64,000 nt of DNA from Platerodrilus igneus (Eukaryota > Arthropoda > Insecta > Coleoptera > Lycidae). Positions 23,676 to 35,095 of the stretch are shown here, piece by piece. Position numbers and translations under genes: made by a program. The notes below the pieces were generated by a model. That model was not told where the DNA came from, did not search any database, and was given only the letters and a program-made list of their open reading frames with translations. Where the stretch lies: contig JARFIW010001452.1 of assembly GCA_036346225.1 (NCBI GenBank), positions 1,240,001 to 1,304,000 of the forward strand, in the 5' to 3' direction. Numbering within the stretch: the stretch's first letter is position 1; the number at the start of each line of letters is the position of its first letter.

Positions 23676-23858
23676 ATGTAAGCGATATGACGGTATCCGA
23701 CATATTTGGGTATCTTCGGCAATATATGCCCCCACTCTGTAGGGTACATAGGCGCAATTTTTCGTATTCAACTTAGTATTCGGCAGTAGCTAGAACGGTA
23801 AACATGAGCGTCTCCAAAGCGATTAACGTTCTTTAACTTCTTGGGAATAAAATGAACG
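23676..23858 (+). repeat. Right arm of inverted duplication 3 (coding-like)
   Basis: Plus-strand partner of the left arm. It reads VSDMTVSDIFGYLRQYMPPL and, further on, NMSVSKAINV, with two in-frame stops that the left arm does not have. It leads directly into the reading-frame block at 23887-25361. The inner spacer (23409-23675) contains repeated ATATGTC/GACATAT words and GGGGTGCGCA, a word seen again near 25145. Confidence 0.85.
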
Positions 23859-23886
23859 ATTTGGATTATGGTTGTGGGCAGAAAAT

Positions 23887-24451
23887 ATGTGCAACAATAA
23901 TCTGGTGACAGATATTGGTAATATTTGTTATGTCGAAGGCGAACAGATGCTGACTGGTGGACTACACACACCAATTACAGAACCAATTTGTGACAATACA
24001 ATGTTGGTTAAAATTTGCGACCTATCTGACGCCGAACAAACACCTGCAGACAAAAGGATGTTTATCCTAAAAAAGAAATCCTAAAGGAAATTGCTCCATT
24101 ATGCACGCCATACGCTGTAAGTGGAAGAAAAAGACAGCTGGAATTAGAGGGGTTGCAAAAAGGCAAAAGTTCGATTATATGGAAAACACTACGACAATAG
24201 GCGAACAATACAAAGATGTATTAGACAAAGAACACCTTATAAGAGAAAATGAGGAAGAATTAAAAGATTATTTTATGTGCCGATGGACTTATTTAGATAC
24301 ATCCGGGTTTTACAAGCTGTATGCATTTGTGGTTAGTAAGAAAAGCTCTTTTAGTTATGTTGACGTCCTTGCCGAAAAAGGTGGTACTAAATCCGTATAT
24401 TTTTTAAAGGTTAGTCTAAAACTGTATTTATCAAAATGGCAGATAACATAG
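23887..24451 (+). pseudogene. Unknown protein, frameshifted (first part of a compact ORF run)
   Basis: Three overlapping plus-strand frames look like one decayed protein. The first starts at ATG 23887 (open from about 23851) and ends at 24084, with CNNNLVTDIGNICYVEGEQ and ICDLSDAEQTPADKR. The second frame (about 24054 to 24200) continues with PKKEILKEIAPLCTPYAVSG and RKRQLELEGLQKGK. The third (useful from about 24180 to the stop at 24449-24451) reads TIGEQYKDVLDKEHLIRENE, EELKDYFMCRWTYLDTSGFY and VVSKKSSFSYVDVLAEKGG. Composition is less AT-biased than the flanks. I recognise no domain. An endogenous viral element or an uncommon large transposon is possible, but neither is shown. Confidence 0.5.
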
Positions 24452-24981
24452 ACGAACTAAGGAATGCGGGTTTCGTAGCCTTGGCGTATACCACACGCAA
24501 AGGGTTTCTGATAAACATTGTATATTTGCCTAGTAAATAACCTTTCGAATCACTTAAAGCTGAGGGTCCTACAACCTATAACGAACATATATTCCCAAAA
24601 GTGGTAGACATGCAACTACGCAACAATGAGTGGAAGAATAAGTATTTCTTCCAATACCGACAAGATGAAGTCCATCAAGCTAACAAGATACGTATGCAGG
24701 ATATAGTGGGAAAGTCGTGATTAAAAGATTATCACGAGCTGCAAAAATTACACGAAGGAATGGATCTGGTTGTAGGTGGAATCAAACATTTCATATATAG
24801 AGACAAACTTCGGTACATTTTGCAATTCGAAAACCTACACAGCCTCTATGTATCAAGTTATTGGCTAGAAATGGAGATTGAGGACTTGGGTGTCGATTTA
24901 AATTTTAATCTGCGAATAAAATTAGATAAAATTAAAACCACTCCAAACAAACATAAAGAAAGGACTGTGTTCTGTGTATAA
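24436..24981 (+). pseudogene. Unknown 181-aa protein with two in-frame stops
   Basis: From ATG 24436 one frame runs to 24981 with only two stops, TAA at 24538-24540 and TGA at 24718-24720. The text on both sides stays protein-like in the same frame: NIDELRNAGFVALAYTTRKG, then TTYNEHIFPKVVDMQLRNNE and NKYFFQYRQDEVHQANKIRM, then LRYILQFENLHSLYVSSYWL and LGVDLNFNLRIKLDKIKTT. It overlaps the stop of the preceding frame by 16 nt, a compact arrangement unusual for an insect gene. An AATAAA follows at 25059-25064. No signal peptide or membrane segment is evident, and I cannot assign a family. The clean frame over 540 bp suggests it decayed recently compared with its neighbours. Confidence 0.55.
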
Positions 24982-25202
24982 CTTTGTATTAAAATTAAGT
25001 TTAAATGGCTCCATGTTTGGCATTAAGTATTTTAAAATTTTGTTATGTATAATGTCAGAATAAAAATTTTAGAATAGTATAACATTGTTCTTTATTTTAT
25101 AAAAGGCTATGACGTCACCACAAAATAGCAGTTACGCAGAGAGGGGTGCGCATGGACAAGGGTGTTCATGTGTAGGGTGCGCATTTGTAGGGATGTGTAT
25201 GA

Positions 25203-25361
25203 GCGTACACGAGGACAGCGGAAGTTAAGAGTCACCGAGCATTTAATTCTTATTTGGATGATATCGAGTACTTGCTGGCGTATGTATCCGGAGTAAAAAA
25301 ACACGATTTGTACACGCAGCTTATTAATAAAATTAGTTTATTGAGCGAAAATGACAAGTGA
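25203..25361 (+). pseudogene. Unknown C-terminal coding fragment
   Basis: A 52-codon plus-strand frame, too short for most ORF callers, lies between an upstream TGA and a TGA at 25359-25361. It reads AEVKSHRAFNSYLDDIEYLL then YVSGVKKHDLYTQLINKISL, an amphipathic, helix-rich sequence unlike the random translations nearby. Just upstream (25140-25200) are repeats of GGGTGCGCA and GTGT words, also present near 23455. It is probably the last piece of the 23.2-25.4 kb block. Confidence 0.4.
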
Positions 25362-25931
25362 AACATTATCCCTGGATGTGTATTAACATATGCATGGGGA
25401 CATAAAGATATAGGTGTAAGATAGTTGTAATATATTTGTTTATATTTTGTAAATCTATTGCATATATTAGTTTTAAGATTGTATAATTTTTAAGTTATTC
25501 TCCCACCTTCCCTTCTTCCATATCCTTCCCGCTTCTATCCTGGTGGAGAGAGTGTACGTGTTACCTCCCCGTGGTGCTCGCTGCACGGCTAATATTTTGT
25601 TGTCTTTATTATCTGCAAAATTTTGTGTAAAGGTTTACCCTGTTTAAAATTTTAAAAGTCGTGTTTTTGTATATTCTAATTAAAGAGTGTGGTTATTGTT
25701 GCTAAACTCGACCTTCCCATTTATATATTAAAAACACATTATATTGGAATGTTTTACATTATTCTAAAAACATAACACTTGTGTCTTATAAAGGGTTCAT
25801 TCCTAAAATTCCAGCGGTTTTAGATTTCTCGGGAAATGGTCGGTTAAAGCATATGTCTTGGATAGCGAAAAATGTTTTAAAGTTGAAGTTAAATATAGAT
25901 GAGCAAAAATTAGAGGTTTGGGACCTTTAAA
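25362..25931. other. Unassigned sequence
   Basis: No gene recognised. There is a short pyrimidine-rich and GC-richer patch at 25500-25590. Confidence 0.5.
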
Positions 25932-26145
25932 AGGTGTAACTCGGCAAGGAGTGGTCCTATTTAAAATCTATTTACAGATTTGCACTCCCTAGAAAAATCT
26001 AATATTAGTTGATCCCAAACAAGATACATAAATTAAATAAACAAACAAAAAATTGAAAGGTACGGGGTTTTATAGGGGTGTAACTTTATAAGGGGTGGCC
26101 CTATTAGAAAAATTCAAACAGATTCAAATTCCCCAGAAAATTCTA
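25932..26145. repeat. Imperfect direct repeat, about 145-bp period
   Basis: Two copies of a block starting GGTGTAAC (25933 and 26078). Both continue with AAGGRGTGGYCCTATT, then CAGATT and AGAAAA-TCT, in the same order. The copies are clearly diverged. Confidence 0.65.
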
Positions 26146-26577
26146 CATCAAACTTATGTATCATACTCTAAGAAAAACGTTCCTAGTGGTGTATCTGGAG
26201 GATCAGGTGGATCGGGTGAATCCGCCTGCTCCAGACTCCTCACAAAGGACCTACTGACGTATTACATGTATACTAATAGAATAAAGGTAAACAAGCTAAA
26301 AGTTAGGAGCCCAAAGAAAACTACACGAAATACCAACCACAACTGGCTTTTGTGGGAGACTCAGACTGATTAATTCAGACCTCTTTTGCGAGCAGAAGGC
26401 CGTCGACTACTTTTTCATAACCACGGAATCGATAACGTAACAAGAATCTCAAAATCAGCGCTGCAACAGCACATGCAGTTTGAGAAGATAGCAGATGGAG
26501 GTGAGTGCTCTAAAACCGGTCGTAGGAAGCTAACTCATCAAGAGGTCTCTACTGGATCGAGCTATACTAATAGTTAA
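26095..26577 (+). other. Weak open frames, unknown
   Basis: Two frames (26095-26373 and 26386-26577) are less AT-rich than the surroundings. The first contains a Gly/Ser run (SGVSGGSGGSGESACS) followed by SRLLTKDLLTYYMYTNRIKV. The second has RRLLFHNHGIDNVTRISKSA. The first overlaps the direct repeat above, which argues against an intact gene. No family is recognised, so this could be a TE remnant or chance. Confidence 0.2.
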
Positions 26578-28702
26578 ATTTATTATAGGTGTCTATAGTT
26601 ATTTATTATTACATTTCTATTTAGAGTGAAAATCTATTTCACGTTACAAGGCGCTTTGTGTGCAAAAATAATACTTTTCTTCAGAATTCAAGGGACTTAT
26701 CTCCAAAAATATAGGGTGTATGGGACGTATGATCAAATAACATTCAATTTTTAAGACAACATTGATGCGATATCAATGAAAGCTATTGCAGTTGTACCCA
26801 ATTGAGTAGCAATTGAGAGAAGTAGAATAGACTAAAAATCTGATTTTGTAGGATTCTTCGAACTTCTAATTCCTTTGTATATAAAACTCTTAGAAACGCA
26901 CATACTTTACGACAGTAAAGCAAGCTCCAAAGCGTTACTGAAGTAAATTCAACCTGTTATACTGGTTCTGAAAAGTAAGACCTTTATTCAGTATTTGTCT
27001 GTTAGAAGACTATTTATCATATCACTATGGATATTATTAGAGTTGTAGCAAAAAAATCTTTATAGTTTATAAATCAAGACTAGCAACATTTCTTGCATAT
27101 AAAATTTTAATAATTTGATCTTTATATCAAAAGATTATATCCTCCTATTTGCATACATATTACAAACAGAAATACACATAAGAATTTAGCGGATTTATCT
27201 AAAAGCATATGATATATAAATCTTCATAAAAGTAACTTCACAAATAATATGCTAACTTTTTCACTGTATGTGGTAATGATACAAGGGCGTCTTTATTTTT
27301 TTCAATCACAATCTTTAAAACTTTTAAATAAAGGAGCATTTTTTAGTATGTATATACAACAAATAGCATATTATGTACATGCATTAAGCTTTGCAAGTTG
27401 TAATGTATATTTCAGTGTGCGCCATCTACTAAAAAAGTAACGAACTATACGTAAACACCTACAGTAGCAAAAAGATTCCTAGATAAAAATTATTGATGTT
27501 TCATTAAGCGATATACACGCAGATTTCCCAAAGATACATAAATAAAATAATTGGTCATTTTGAATGATGGCCATGTAAGTAGCGTAAATTAGACTGGGCT
27601 TATCGAGCTTTTTATATAAATTCGAGGCTATTAGCATAAACTTGTAAACTATAACTGCCATCAGATGACATTAGCTAAGATTCAAAACTGAGCTATAAAA
27701 AGGCGAGTGAGTGTATCTTAAAGAAGCGGTTATGCTATTGGTGGAGGTATATAAAAATATATGACTTTCATTAACGTCTGATGACTATATTAAACTTGCT
27801 CCTTTTCAGTTTTATGTTCTAAATTAGGTTTTGAATAACGTGGGTTGGATTTCAGCGTTTAATAAACACAACAGGATTGAATTAGGATATTAGGAAATTC
27901 TAGTTACAAGACATGGGACTGCATTTAAAGATTTCAAATAAAGAGCTTATAGAGCAACTTTTACTCAATATTATCAAATACAGAATAAAATCAATCAGTT
28001 TCCATTCAGATACGTTTTAATTGCATGGAAGTGGTTTCACCAAGGCTTTAAGCAACTTAGATTCTAATTTTTAATTAAAACAATCAGTTTTTCGTTTATT
28101 TTTTACGAAGGCGTAGAAGGACCACAAGAAAATCGCTCTACTTCTTTTAGTTTAATTTCGAGTTCGATGTCGAAATTTAGTTAAATACTTAAATACTTAA
28201 AAACTTAGAACCAAACGAGAATGCTCGGCCTCCCGCTTTAACGAACAAATGCCGCAAATAAACTATAACCACGCGGCGGTGTCTCTAATACCAAACAACG
28301 CACGCTTGATTAAAGCAATTTATAAACTAAACGTCTACGACATGTTAAACGGGGTCGTAATAATAAATAATTGAAGCACTTTTATATTAATTCTGATGAA
28401 TGATCGCAAACATAAAGGAACTATGAAATTGGCAAAATAAAGTGATGTGAAAATATTCATGCTTCAACATGTGGACTTTACACTTTTTGTATTCACTTAA
28501 GGGAATATAATGTGCAGTAAAGGTTTAACGTTATTTTTTTATATGCATTTTGCTTCAATTACTATTTTTGGTAAGGCGAGTTTTTCTAGAACGAAAGATT
28601 TTGGGTAAAGATTAATGTTTTGATGTTTTGTTACGAAAACGTACCACAAAGTCCTGTTAGGTATCAAACACTGTTGGTTAGATTTTTGTAAATAATGAAA
28701 AC
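26578..28702. other. Unassigned AT-rich sequence
   Basis: Short chance frames only (27249-27440, 27479-27661). 28090-28340 is slightly GC-richer and contains CpG-bearing words, but shows no readable protein. Confidence 0.6.
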
Positions 28703-30013
28703 TACAGTATTGCCCGAAATAAACAGTACTGAAATTGTAATTGTTTTGTATATTTAAAAAATACATATTATTGACACTTTATTATATGTTCTAAATGTGC
28801 ACCTCCTCGTTCGAGACAGACTTCATAACGATGTTCTAAGTTTCTGGTCATGTTATTGAATAAGGGTTGTCTCAGGGCTGCGAAGAAGACTCTAACGGCA
28901 TCCTTTAATTTATCGATGGTTTGTGGTGCCCGTTTGAAAACGGCATTTTTAGTCATGCCCCAAATGTATGCGTCTGGAGGTGTGAGGTCTGGAGAATGTG
29001 AAGGATAAGGAAAGTCAGTAAATCGTGATATGAATTTGCTTGGAAAATGTTCTTGAAGAAATTGACGAATTGCGGCAGCAGTATGGCAAGTTCTGCTGAA
29101 AAAATTGGTTTCGAAATGCCAAGTTACGTGCACGACAGAATTGACGTAGATCAGGGATAAATCGTGTTAAAATTTGTCTGTACCTCTGTTGATTAAGTGT
29201 GACTTGCCTACCATTCTCTTCGATAAAGTACGGACCAATGATTCCGTCTACGGAAACAGCACACCAGACACTCACTTTTTCACTATGTAAAGGAACCTCT
29301 TGAACCTCATCGGGTCTGGCAAAGCCCAGAAATCGATTTGTGCGACGATTCACATAGCCTGACAAGTGAAAATGTGCTTCGTCTGAAAACCAAACATTTT
29401 TCAAAAATTCAGGATTTCCATACTGTAACGCGAGAAATCTGGCGCAATATTCCACTCTACTGCGATAATCCCGAGGATGTAGTTGTTGATGTACCTGAAT
29501 CACATACGAAAATGTACCCAGCTCCTTCAAGATTCTTTGAAAGGAAGTTCTTTTTAAATCAAGTTGTAACGCTGTCCTTGCCTGGCTGACTTTCGGATTT
29601 TCTAAGATTTGCTCAAAAATACGTTCATGGTTATTGTTGTTGTTAACTGTCCTGGGACGCCCCGAGTTTCCTTTTCGTTGGCACAATACACTACCTGTAT
29701 TTCTAAACTTTTCAATAACCTTCAAAATTACAGCATTACTTGGAGAACGTTTATTAAACCTTTGTGTGAATTGATCAGACACGTATAGCAAACTTGCACC
29801 ATTACGTCGGCCGATTCCGTATGAACGAAAATAATGCTCTACCAGAAACACTTTCTCCTCTGTACTTAACACCATTTTTAACAATTAGGCCCTACTAATT
29901 ACTTGTTTGAGGTTTACTTGACAGGTCTATACTAGCTAACTTGAGTGTGACAGCGCACGCATAAAAACACCGCCAACTTAGTTTCAGTACTGTTTATTTC
30001 GGGCAATACTGTA
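28703..30013 (-). mobile_element. Tc1/mariner-superfamily transposon with perfect terminal repeats
   Basis: The ends 28703-28734 and 29982-30013 are perfect inverted repeats of 32 bp counting the outer TA on each side: TACAGTATTGCCCGAAATAA at the left, its complement at the right. The TA at each end fits the TA target duplication of this superfamily. The 1.31-kb body holds one transposase on the minus strand. Length, ends and gene position are those of a complete element, inactivated only by damage inside the gene. Confidence 0.93.
28768..29884 (-). pseudogene. Tc1/mariner-superfamily transposase (DUF4817-type HTH), frameshifted
   Basis: The frame from 29884 starts MLKMVLSTEEKVFLVEHYFR, with an HTH of the DUF4817 type in the first 55 residues, then GNSGRPRTV, a second helical region, and the first catalytic block VWFSDEAHFHLSG. 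The second catalytic block, expected as FQQDGATCHTAA, reads FFQQNLPYCC because about 10 bases coding DGA-T are missing near 29089-29100. This removes the second Asp and shifts the frame. The rest continues in a second frame (to 28768) with AAIRQFLQEHFPSKF, FPYPSHSPDLTPPDAY and YIWGM, the third acidic region. Apart from that single deletion the protein is open and near full length (about 370 aa), which suggests it is young. Spelling of the missing block comes from knowledge of the family, not from this sequence. Confidence 0.9.
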
Positions 30014-32679
30014 TTATGTTACGTTATGTATCATGGTGACACAATTGCCACACGCAATGAACCTGTGCGCCTCACAGGTGAGGCAGAATAATGCAGAACT
30101 AATTTTTACTAAAATTATTATAATTTAATTTCAGAAAATAAAATTTACTTGCACTTTAAATTTGCTTCATTAGCCTGTGACGGTAAATCGCGCGATACAA
30201 CAAAAAGGATGAGCCGGATAGGAACAGTTGGAGATTAGCGTAACGAGTAGTAGAAACTCGATACCACAAACTAACTAACTGACATAAAAGAGTATTGGAG
30301 TACCTGAAAAAAAACAAATATATTCCGATAGAACGCCAGTCTGTCCAATAAAAGCAACATAAGGAAATAAACAAAGAAAGTATTAAGGTTCTAGCTAGCA
30401 ATTTCCTTTGTATAGAAAATTTCTTTAGCTGGAAAATTTTCAGTAACAACAATTTATTAATAGCAGGGGTACATCACAGGCTCACAATAAACACAGAGCA
30501 CAATTTAACACAAAGGTCCTTGGTTTTTTTCGTAACATAAACTGTTACAAACCCCAGTAGCGCATCATTTACGCAATTAGTACAAAAGTATAATTTAAAA
30601 CAATACTAGTCTATATATCTTGACTGCAATCGGGAAATTACAAATTTGGCGAAATTAGAATTATTTTAATATCTAAACCTCAATTGTTATGAGTAAAGGT
30701 AACGTTAAAATTTTGCTAAAAAAAGATATTTTCATCCTCGAAAATATCGAAGCCTATGTTAAGGTAACCATAGAACTTACACTATATCTGAGTTTTTTTT
30801 TTAAAATTAATTATAACAAATACCAGTTAATTCTTGTATTAATTAATATACTGTTATTGAATACCTTAAAAACATTGGCACGAACTGCATGCAATAGTTT
30901 TCATAAAAAAATCTAACAGAAAATAGAATTTATACTAGTGTAATTTCTGAGAATACGTACTAGCCAGTAATGGGGTTCCTATGAGAATTCGGAGAGCAAC
31001 TTATGATTCATATGCCCACATATACAACAGGAACAATGGAAGCACTTTATTTCTCTGCCAAATAATAGACTCATATCTAGAAAGATAAAAGACCCAATTT
31101 AATCGTATAATTTAATCATAGGATAAAATTAAATTCAAGGATAAGAGTGCTGTAACAGAATGTGTTAGTGAGTCTTCACCACTATGCATACACATCAGGC
31201 AGAATGTTGAAAAAAAGTATTTATGTAACTTGCTCTTTTGAAATTTTTCAGATAATGTTACTAAAAAGTAAATGTGCATTCATCTCTAAAACACCAAGGA
31301 AAGTGAAACAATGCCAATAATGAACTTTGATTTTAGACAACAAGTTTTTTTGAACTTGAATACAACACATGTGTTAGTTGGACTTGTTATCAATGAGACA
31401 CCAAATGCAATTAATGAATGAGAACCATACTTTAAATGGCGAAAGAACATGGAATAAAGTATGTTGCCTAGTTTAGAAGTATTATAAATTTAAAATAGCC
31501 AGAAACAGTAATTAAAGCACTTATTTATAACTCTGCAGGAAAATTTAGTGGTGAATATTGAACGTAGCAACCCTTTAGCCTATTTTATTGTTATACTATT
31601 GATTAGCTATGCCATTCATGAAGCAAACACATTTGACTCATTTTTGTTATATAAAATATGAAGTTGACGTTTTGCGCATAAATCTCCCTAATTTTCTTAT
31701 TTGTTTCTTGGTTTTGTATAATACTAAACACATAACAGTATATAGGCAAACGTGTATCTTGCCAGAACACAAAAAAGGCTTCTTACAAACTTCTGGTAAA
31801 TTGAAAAAGTAAGCTTTAATAATTTACAAAAGCTTGTTTATTTTTATCGTTCTCTCTGAGATTTGTCTTTTAGGGGTGAAGAAAAATAGCAATAGCGTTG
31901 CTGCTTAAGGAATTACATTGAATATATTTGATATAATGTTCGACAAGGCACGATATCCTTTATAACTGAAACCTTCTTTGTGTTTTTCCTGAACTTTAAA
32001 AATTGCGAACGATCCCCAAAGTTTTTCTAAGATTCTAGTAAAGCAAGATTATGTTAACTATGGTAGCTATTACTTCACTGCAGATTTAAATAATATGCAA
32101 ATACTGTGTTAATTGCTGATAAATTGTTTTTTAAATCTTGTAGATTAGTAGTCTGAACAGCAGAACTATATTAGATGTTAATTGCAGGTTCTGTTAAGTA
32201 TTCTTTGATGGATTACATTAACTTTTATGACTAAATTTGCATATTCGTTTCCGAGGTATGTTGATTAAGCGATCGTAAAAGTCAACTTTGATTTAGCCGA
32301 TTAATTTATGAAGCACATCGCCAGATAAGGGTTTTATATCCTTTAATATCTTTTGAATAGGTTCTTTTGGGTTCTGAAATGTTGTAATGGAACATGTTTT
32401 TGTTAAAATCTAAGAATTTTTAACCCTTAAAATTTTTCGAGCATAGCTAGTTCAGGAAGATTATCCTTATAGATAATTTAAAATAATCGAGAAGATACTA
32501 TGCTAGATTTTGATTTCAAGCCCTTTTTTTTAACCTTTGGTTACTACCTGTCGTTCGTGTTTTTTATGTGCTGTTTGAGCAAGCGAAAACGCATTTTTTA
32601 AACTACATTCACACAGATAAAATTAGTTGTTTCTTATTTAGAAATTGCTGTATAATTGTCGAACAAACATTGAATTATA
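30014..32679. other. Unassigned AT-rich sequence
   Basis: No gene, repeat or element end recognised. The open frames at 30156-30452, 30689-30916 and 31609-31812 are low-complexity chance frames. Confidence 0.6.
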
Positions 32680-33140
32680 GGATGAAAATTTGTATTTAAG
32701 GAACATAGAGGATGAGTGAAATACCACAAATCGAAAATTTTGTAAATAATGTACTAAGTTCCGTTACTGGGGTAAGTCCAGTCACACTAATAAAAGTCAT
32801 AATACCAGCGAGACCATGGAGAAAGGAACAGGAACTGAGTTATTGGGTAAAACGAAACGGCAAACTGATAAGTTGCATAGACATTCGATTGAGAAACTTT
32901 GAATGAAAATTAGGGAAAGAGGTTAGTTTTCAGTAGGTGAATTAGTAATTGTAAAAAGGTTGCGTACATCTGATTGAGATTCAGGTATTTGTATGGCAAG
33001 TTGTTATTACCATATGAGGGGCCGTATCAAATTAGAGGGGTTTCTGCAAACAGTAACACATATGAATTAGAAAATGAAAGAGGAGAGTGAAGGGGTAGAT
33101 TTCATTTAGAAAATTTATATCCGTACGTATACAAGATGAT
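32680..33140 (+). pseudogene. Gypsy integrase C-terminal fragment (duplicate copy)
   Basis: About 455 bp homologous to 34640-35095. In frames broken by stops it reads IPQIENFVNNVLSSVTGVSP and PARPWRKEQEL, then a KRLRTSD-like segment, SNTYELE and GRFHLENLYPYV. This is the end of a gypsy integrase, where the GPY/F-like tail recognises LTR ends or chromatin. It is followed without LTR, gag or protease by reverse transcriptase sequence, so a large deletion or recombination lies at about 33135. Confidence 0.75.
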
Positions 33141-35095
33141 AGCAAGAGCTCAATATGAACAGCCACAATCAATGTACAATTTATTGTATAAAATTAGTGG
33201 GAAAAAGGTTTCTAGTAAGCACGATTTGAAAAACTGGTTAATTACGTTAGATATAAATAGTAGGATGTATACTGGGTTTAGCATTGAAGATATGGTATAC
33301 CAGTCCAGAGTTGTGCCGTTTGGTCTCTCAGGATCATCTGCTGTGTTAGTTAGAGCCAAGCAGAGTTATTAGATGAGTACAAAGACTTCTGTGCACATTA
33401 TGTTGACGATATCTTAATTTTTTCAAGAAACGAGGAATACCTGGAACATTTAAGGAAAGTGATCCAGGAACTGAATTTGATGAGGGAGGTTTAATTGAAT
33501 TCGAAGAAGTGTGAATTTTTTAAGGACTGGGTGAAGTATTTAGGGTTCCTCATTGGCAGTAAGGAAATCAAAATCTGTAAAAAGCATCTGGAAGAGTTGA
33601 AAAATTTGAGACAGCCAAAGAATTTGAAAGGATTAAGGGAAGCTTTAAGGGTATTGGGTTATTATTGAAGGTTTATACCAAGGTATTCAGAGTTGTGTAT
33701 ACCACTGTTGGAGTTGTTGTGCAAGAATGATAGGTGGAAGTGGACAAAACAAAAATAACAAGCGTTCCAGGAGCTTACAACAGCATTTTATAAAGAATTC
33801 TCAGTGAAATCTCCAAATTTTGAAGATCCATTTATTTTAAGGACGAATGCGTCAAGTTTTGCGATTGGGGCAGAGTTGATGCAGGTTCAAGAAGATGGCA
33901 AGGTACCAATTTATTTCATATCAACAGCGTTAGAACACTGTGAAACTAGGTATTTTGTGGCGGAAATGGAAATGCTGGCGATCGTATATTAAGTAAAAAA
34001 ATTAAGATTCTATTTGTTGGGTAATAAGTTTCTGGTGGAGTCGGATAATACCGTGTGACGTTTCTGGAAAAGGAGTTTCCAAATATTCGATTATATAGAT
34101 GGGCGTTAGTGTTACAAGAATATAAATTTAAAGGAATACAAATGTTTCTATGTATTAGATGGATGTTTAGTGAAAAGGTTAGGGGAGGAAAAATTATTAG
34201 TGTTAACGACACAGGTAGCAGATGAAATGATCTACCAAATTCATACCATGTTGGGGCATATAAGAATTCGTAAGACGTTTATGATATAGAGGGAAGCGTT
34301 TTATGTAAAAAATGACATTAAATCTATAAAAGGTTGCATTAATCGTTGTGAGACGTGTTTAATTGGAAAAGAGAAAATTGTGATATTGCAGAATCAAAAT
34401 AGGGGTATAAAAGCAGCAAGTAGGAAATGTAATGATTGACATGTTTTGAGTAGTGTGAGAAAGTTTGTAGAGCAAATAGGTAGGGTGAATAGAATTTTAA
34501 TGGACAGTGCAACGTATTTTCATAATCGAAGGGTTGAAAACGCTTTAAGGAAAGAGGGAATTGGTGTGAAGTTCTGTAGCATCAGACATCCACAGGCAAA
34601 TCCTTGCAAGAGATATATTCGAGAGGATTGTACAAGAAGGACATATTAGATGGGCTAGATGTTTGCCGCAAATAGAGGAGTATATGAATTTTGTGCCCAG
34701 TTTGGTGACAGGAATGTGTCCTGCTACACTAATGAAGAAAGTGGTTTCAGCAAGACCGTGGAGAGCTGAGGATGAGGTAGTGGATATTACAGACATGTTA
34801 AACAAAGCCAGACGGCAAATAAAAGAATTCAACAAAGGGAGTTAGAGAAACATAACCGAACGATTAAGAAACGTGTAGTTTTTCAATTAGGGTTTTGGTC
34901 ATTATTAAAAGATTGAGAACGTCGAATTGGGAAAGAAACGTTTGTTGGAAATTATTGTTACCGTACGAGGATCCGTATAGGGTTAGAAGGATTTTTGCAG
35001 GGAGCAATACTTATGAGTTAGAGACTGAGGTAGGTGAGTGTTGCGGAAGATTTCATATTGAGAATATATATCCTTATTTTCATGCATGAGATAAC
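33141..35095 (+). pseudogene. Ty3/gypsy-type pol remnant (RT, RNase H, integrase)
   Basis: The plus strand reads through reverse transcriptase (LITLDINSRMYTGFSIEDMV, VVPFGLSGSSA, then HYVDDILIFSRN with YVDD at 33399-33410, and CEFFKDWVKYLGFLI). Next comes RNase H (FILRTNASSFAIGAELM, where the usual catalytic Asp of TDAS is Asn, and ETRYFVAEMEMLAIVY). The integrase zinc finger follows (HTMLGHIRIRKTF, then CINRCETCLIGK), then a core piece (ILMDSATYFHNRRVENAL, IGVKFCSIRHPQANP) and the C-terminal tail (PSLVTGMCPATLMKK, VVSARPWRAEDEV). Many stops and frame changes break it. The central part of the integrase core is shortened. No gag, protease or LTR could be placed. Reading order is that of Ty3/gypsy (RT-RH-IN). 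Confidence 0.88.
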
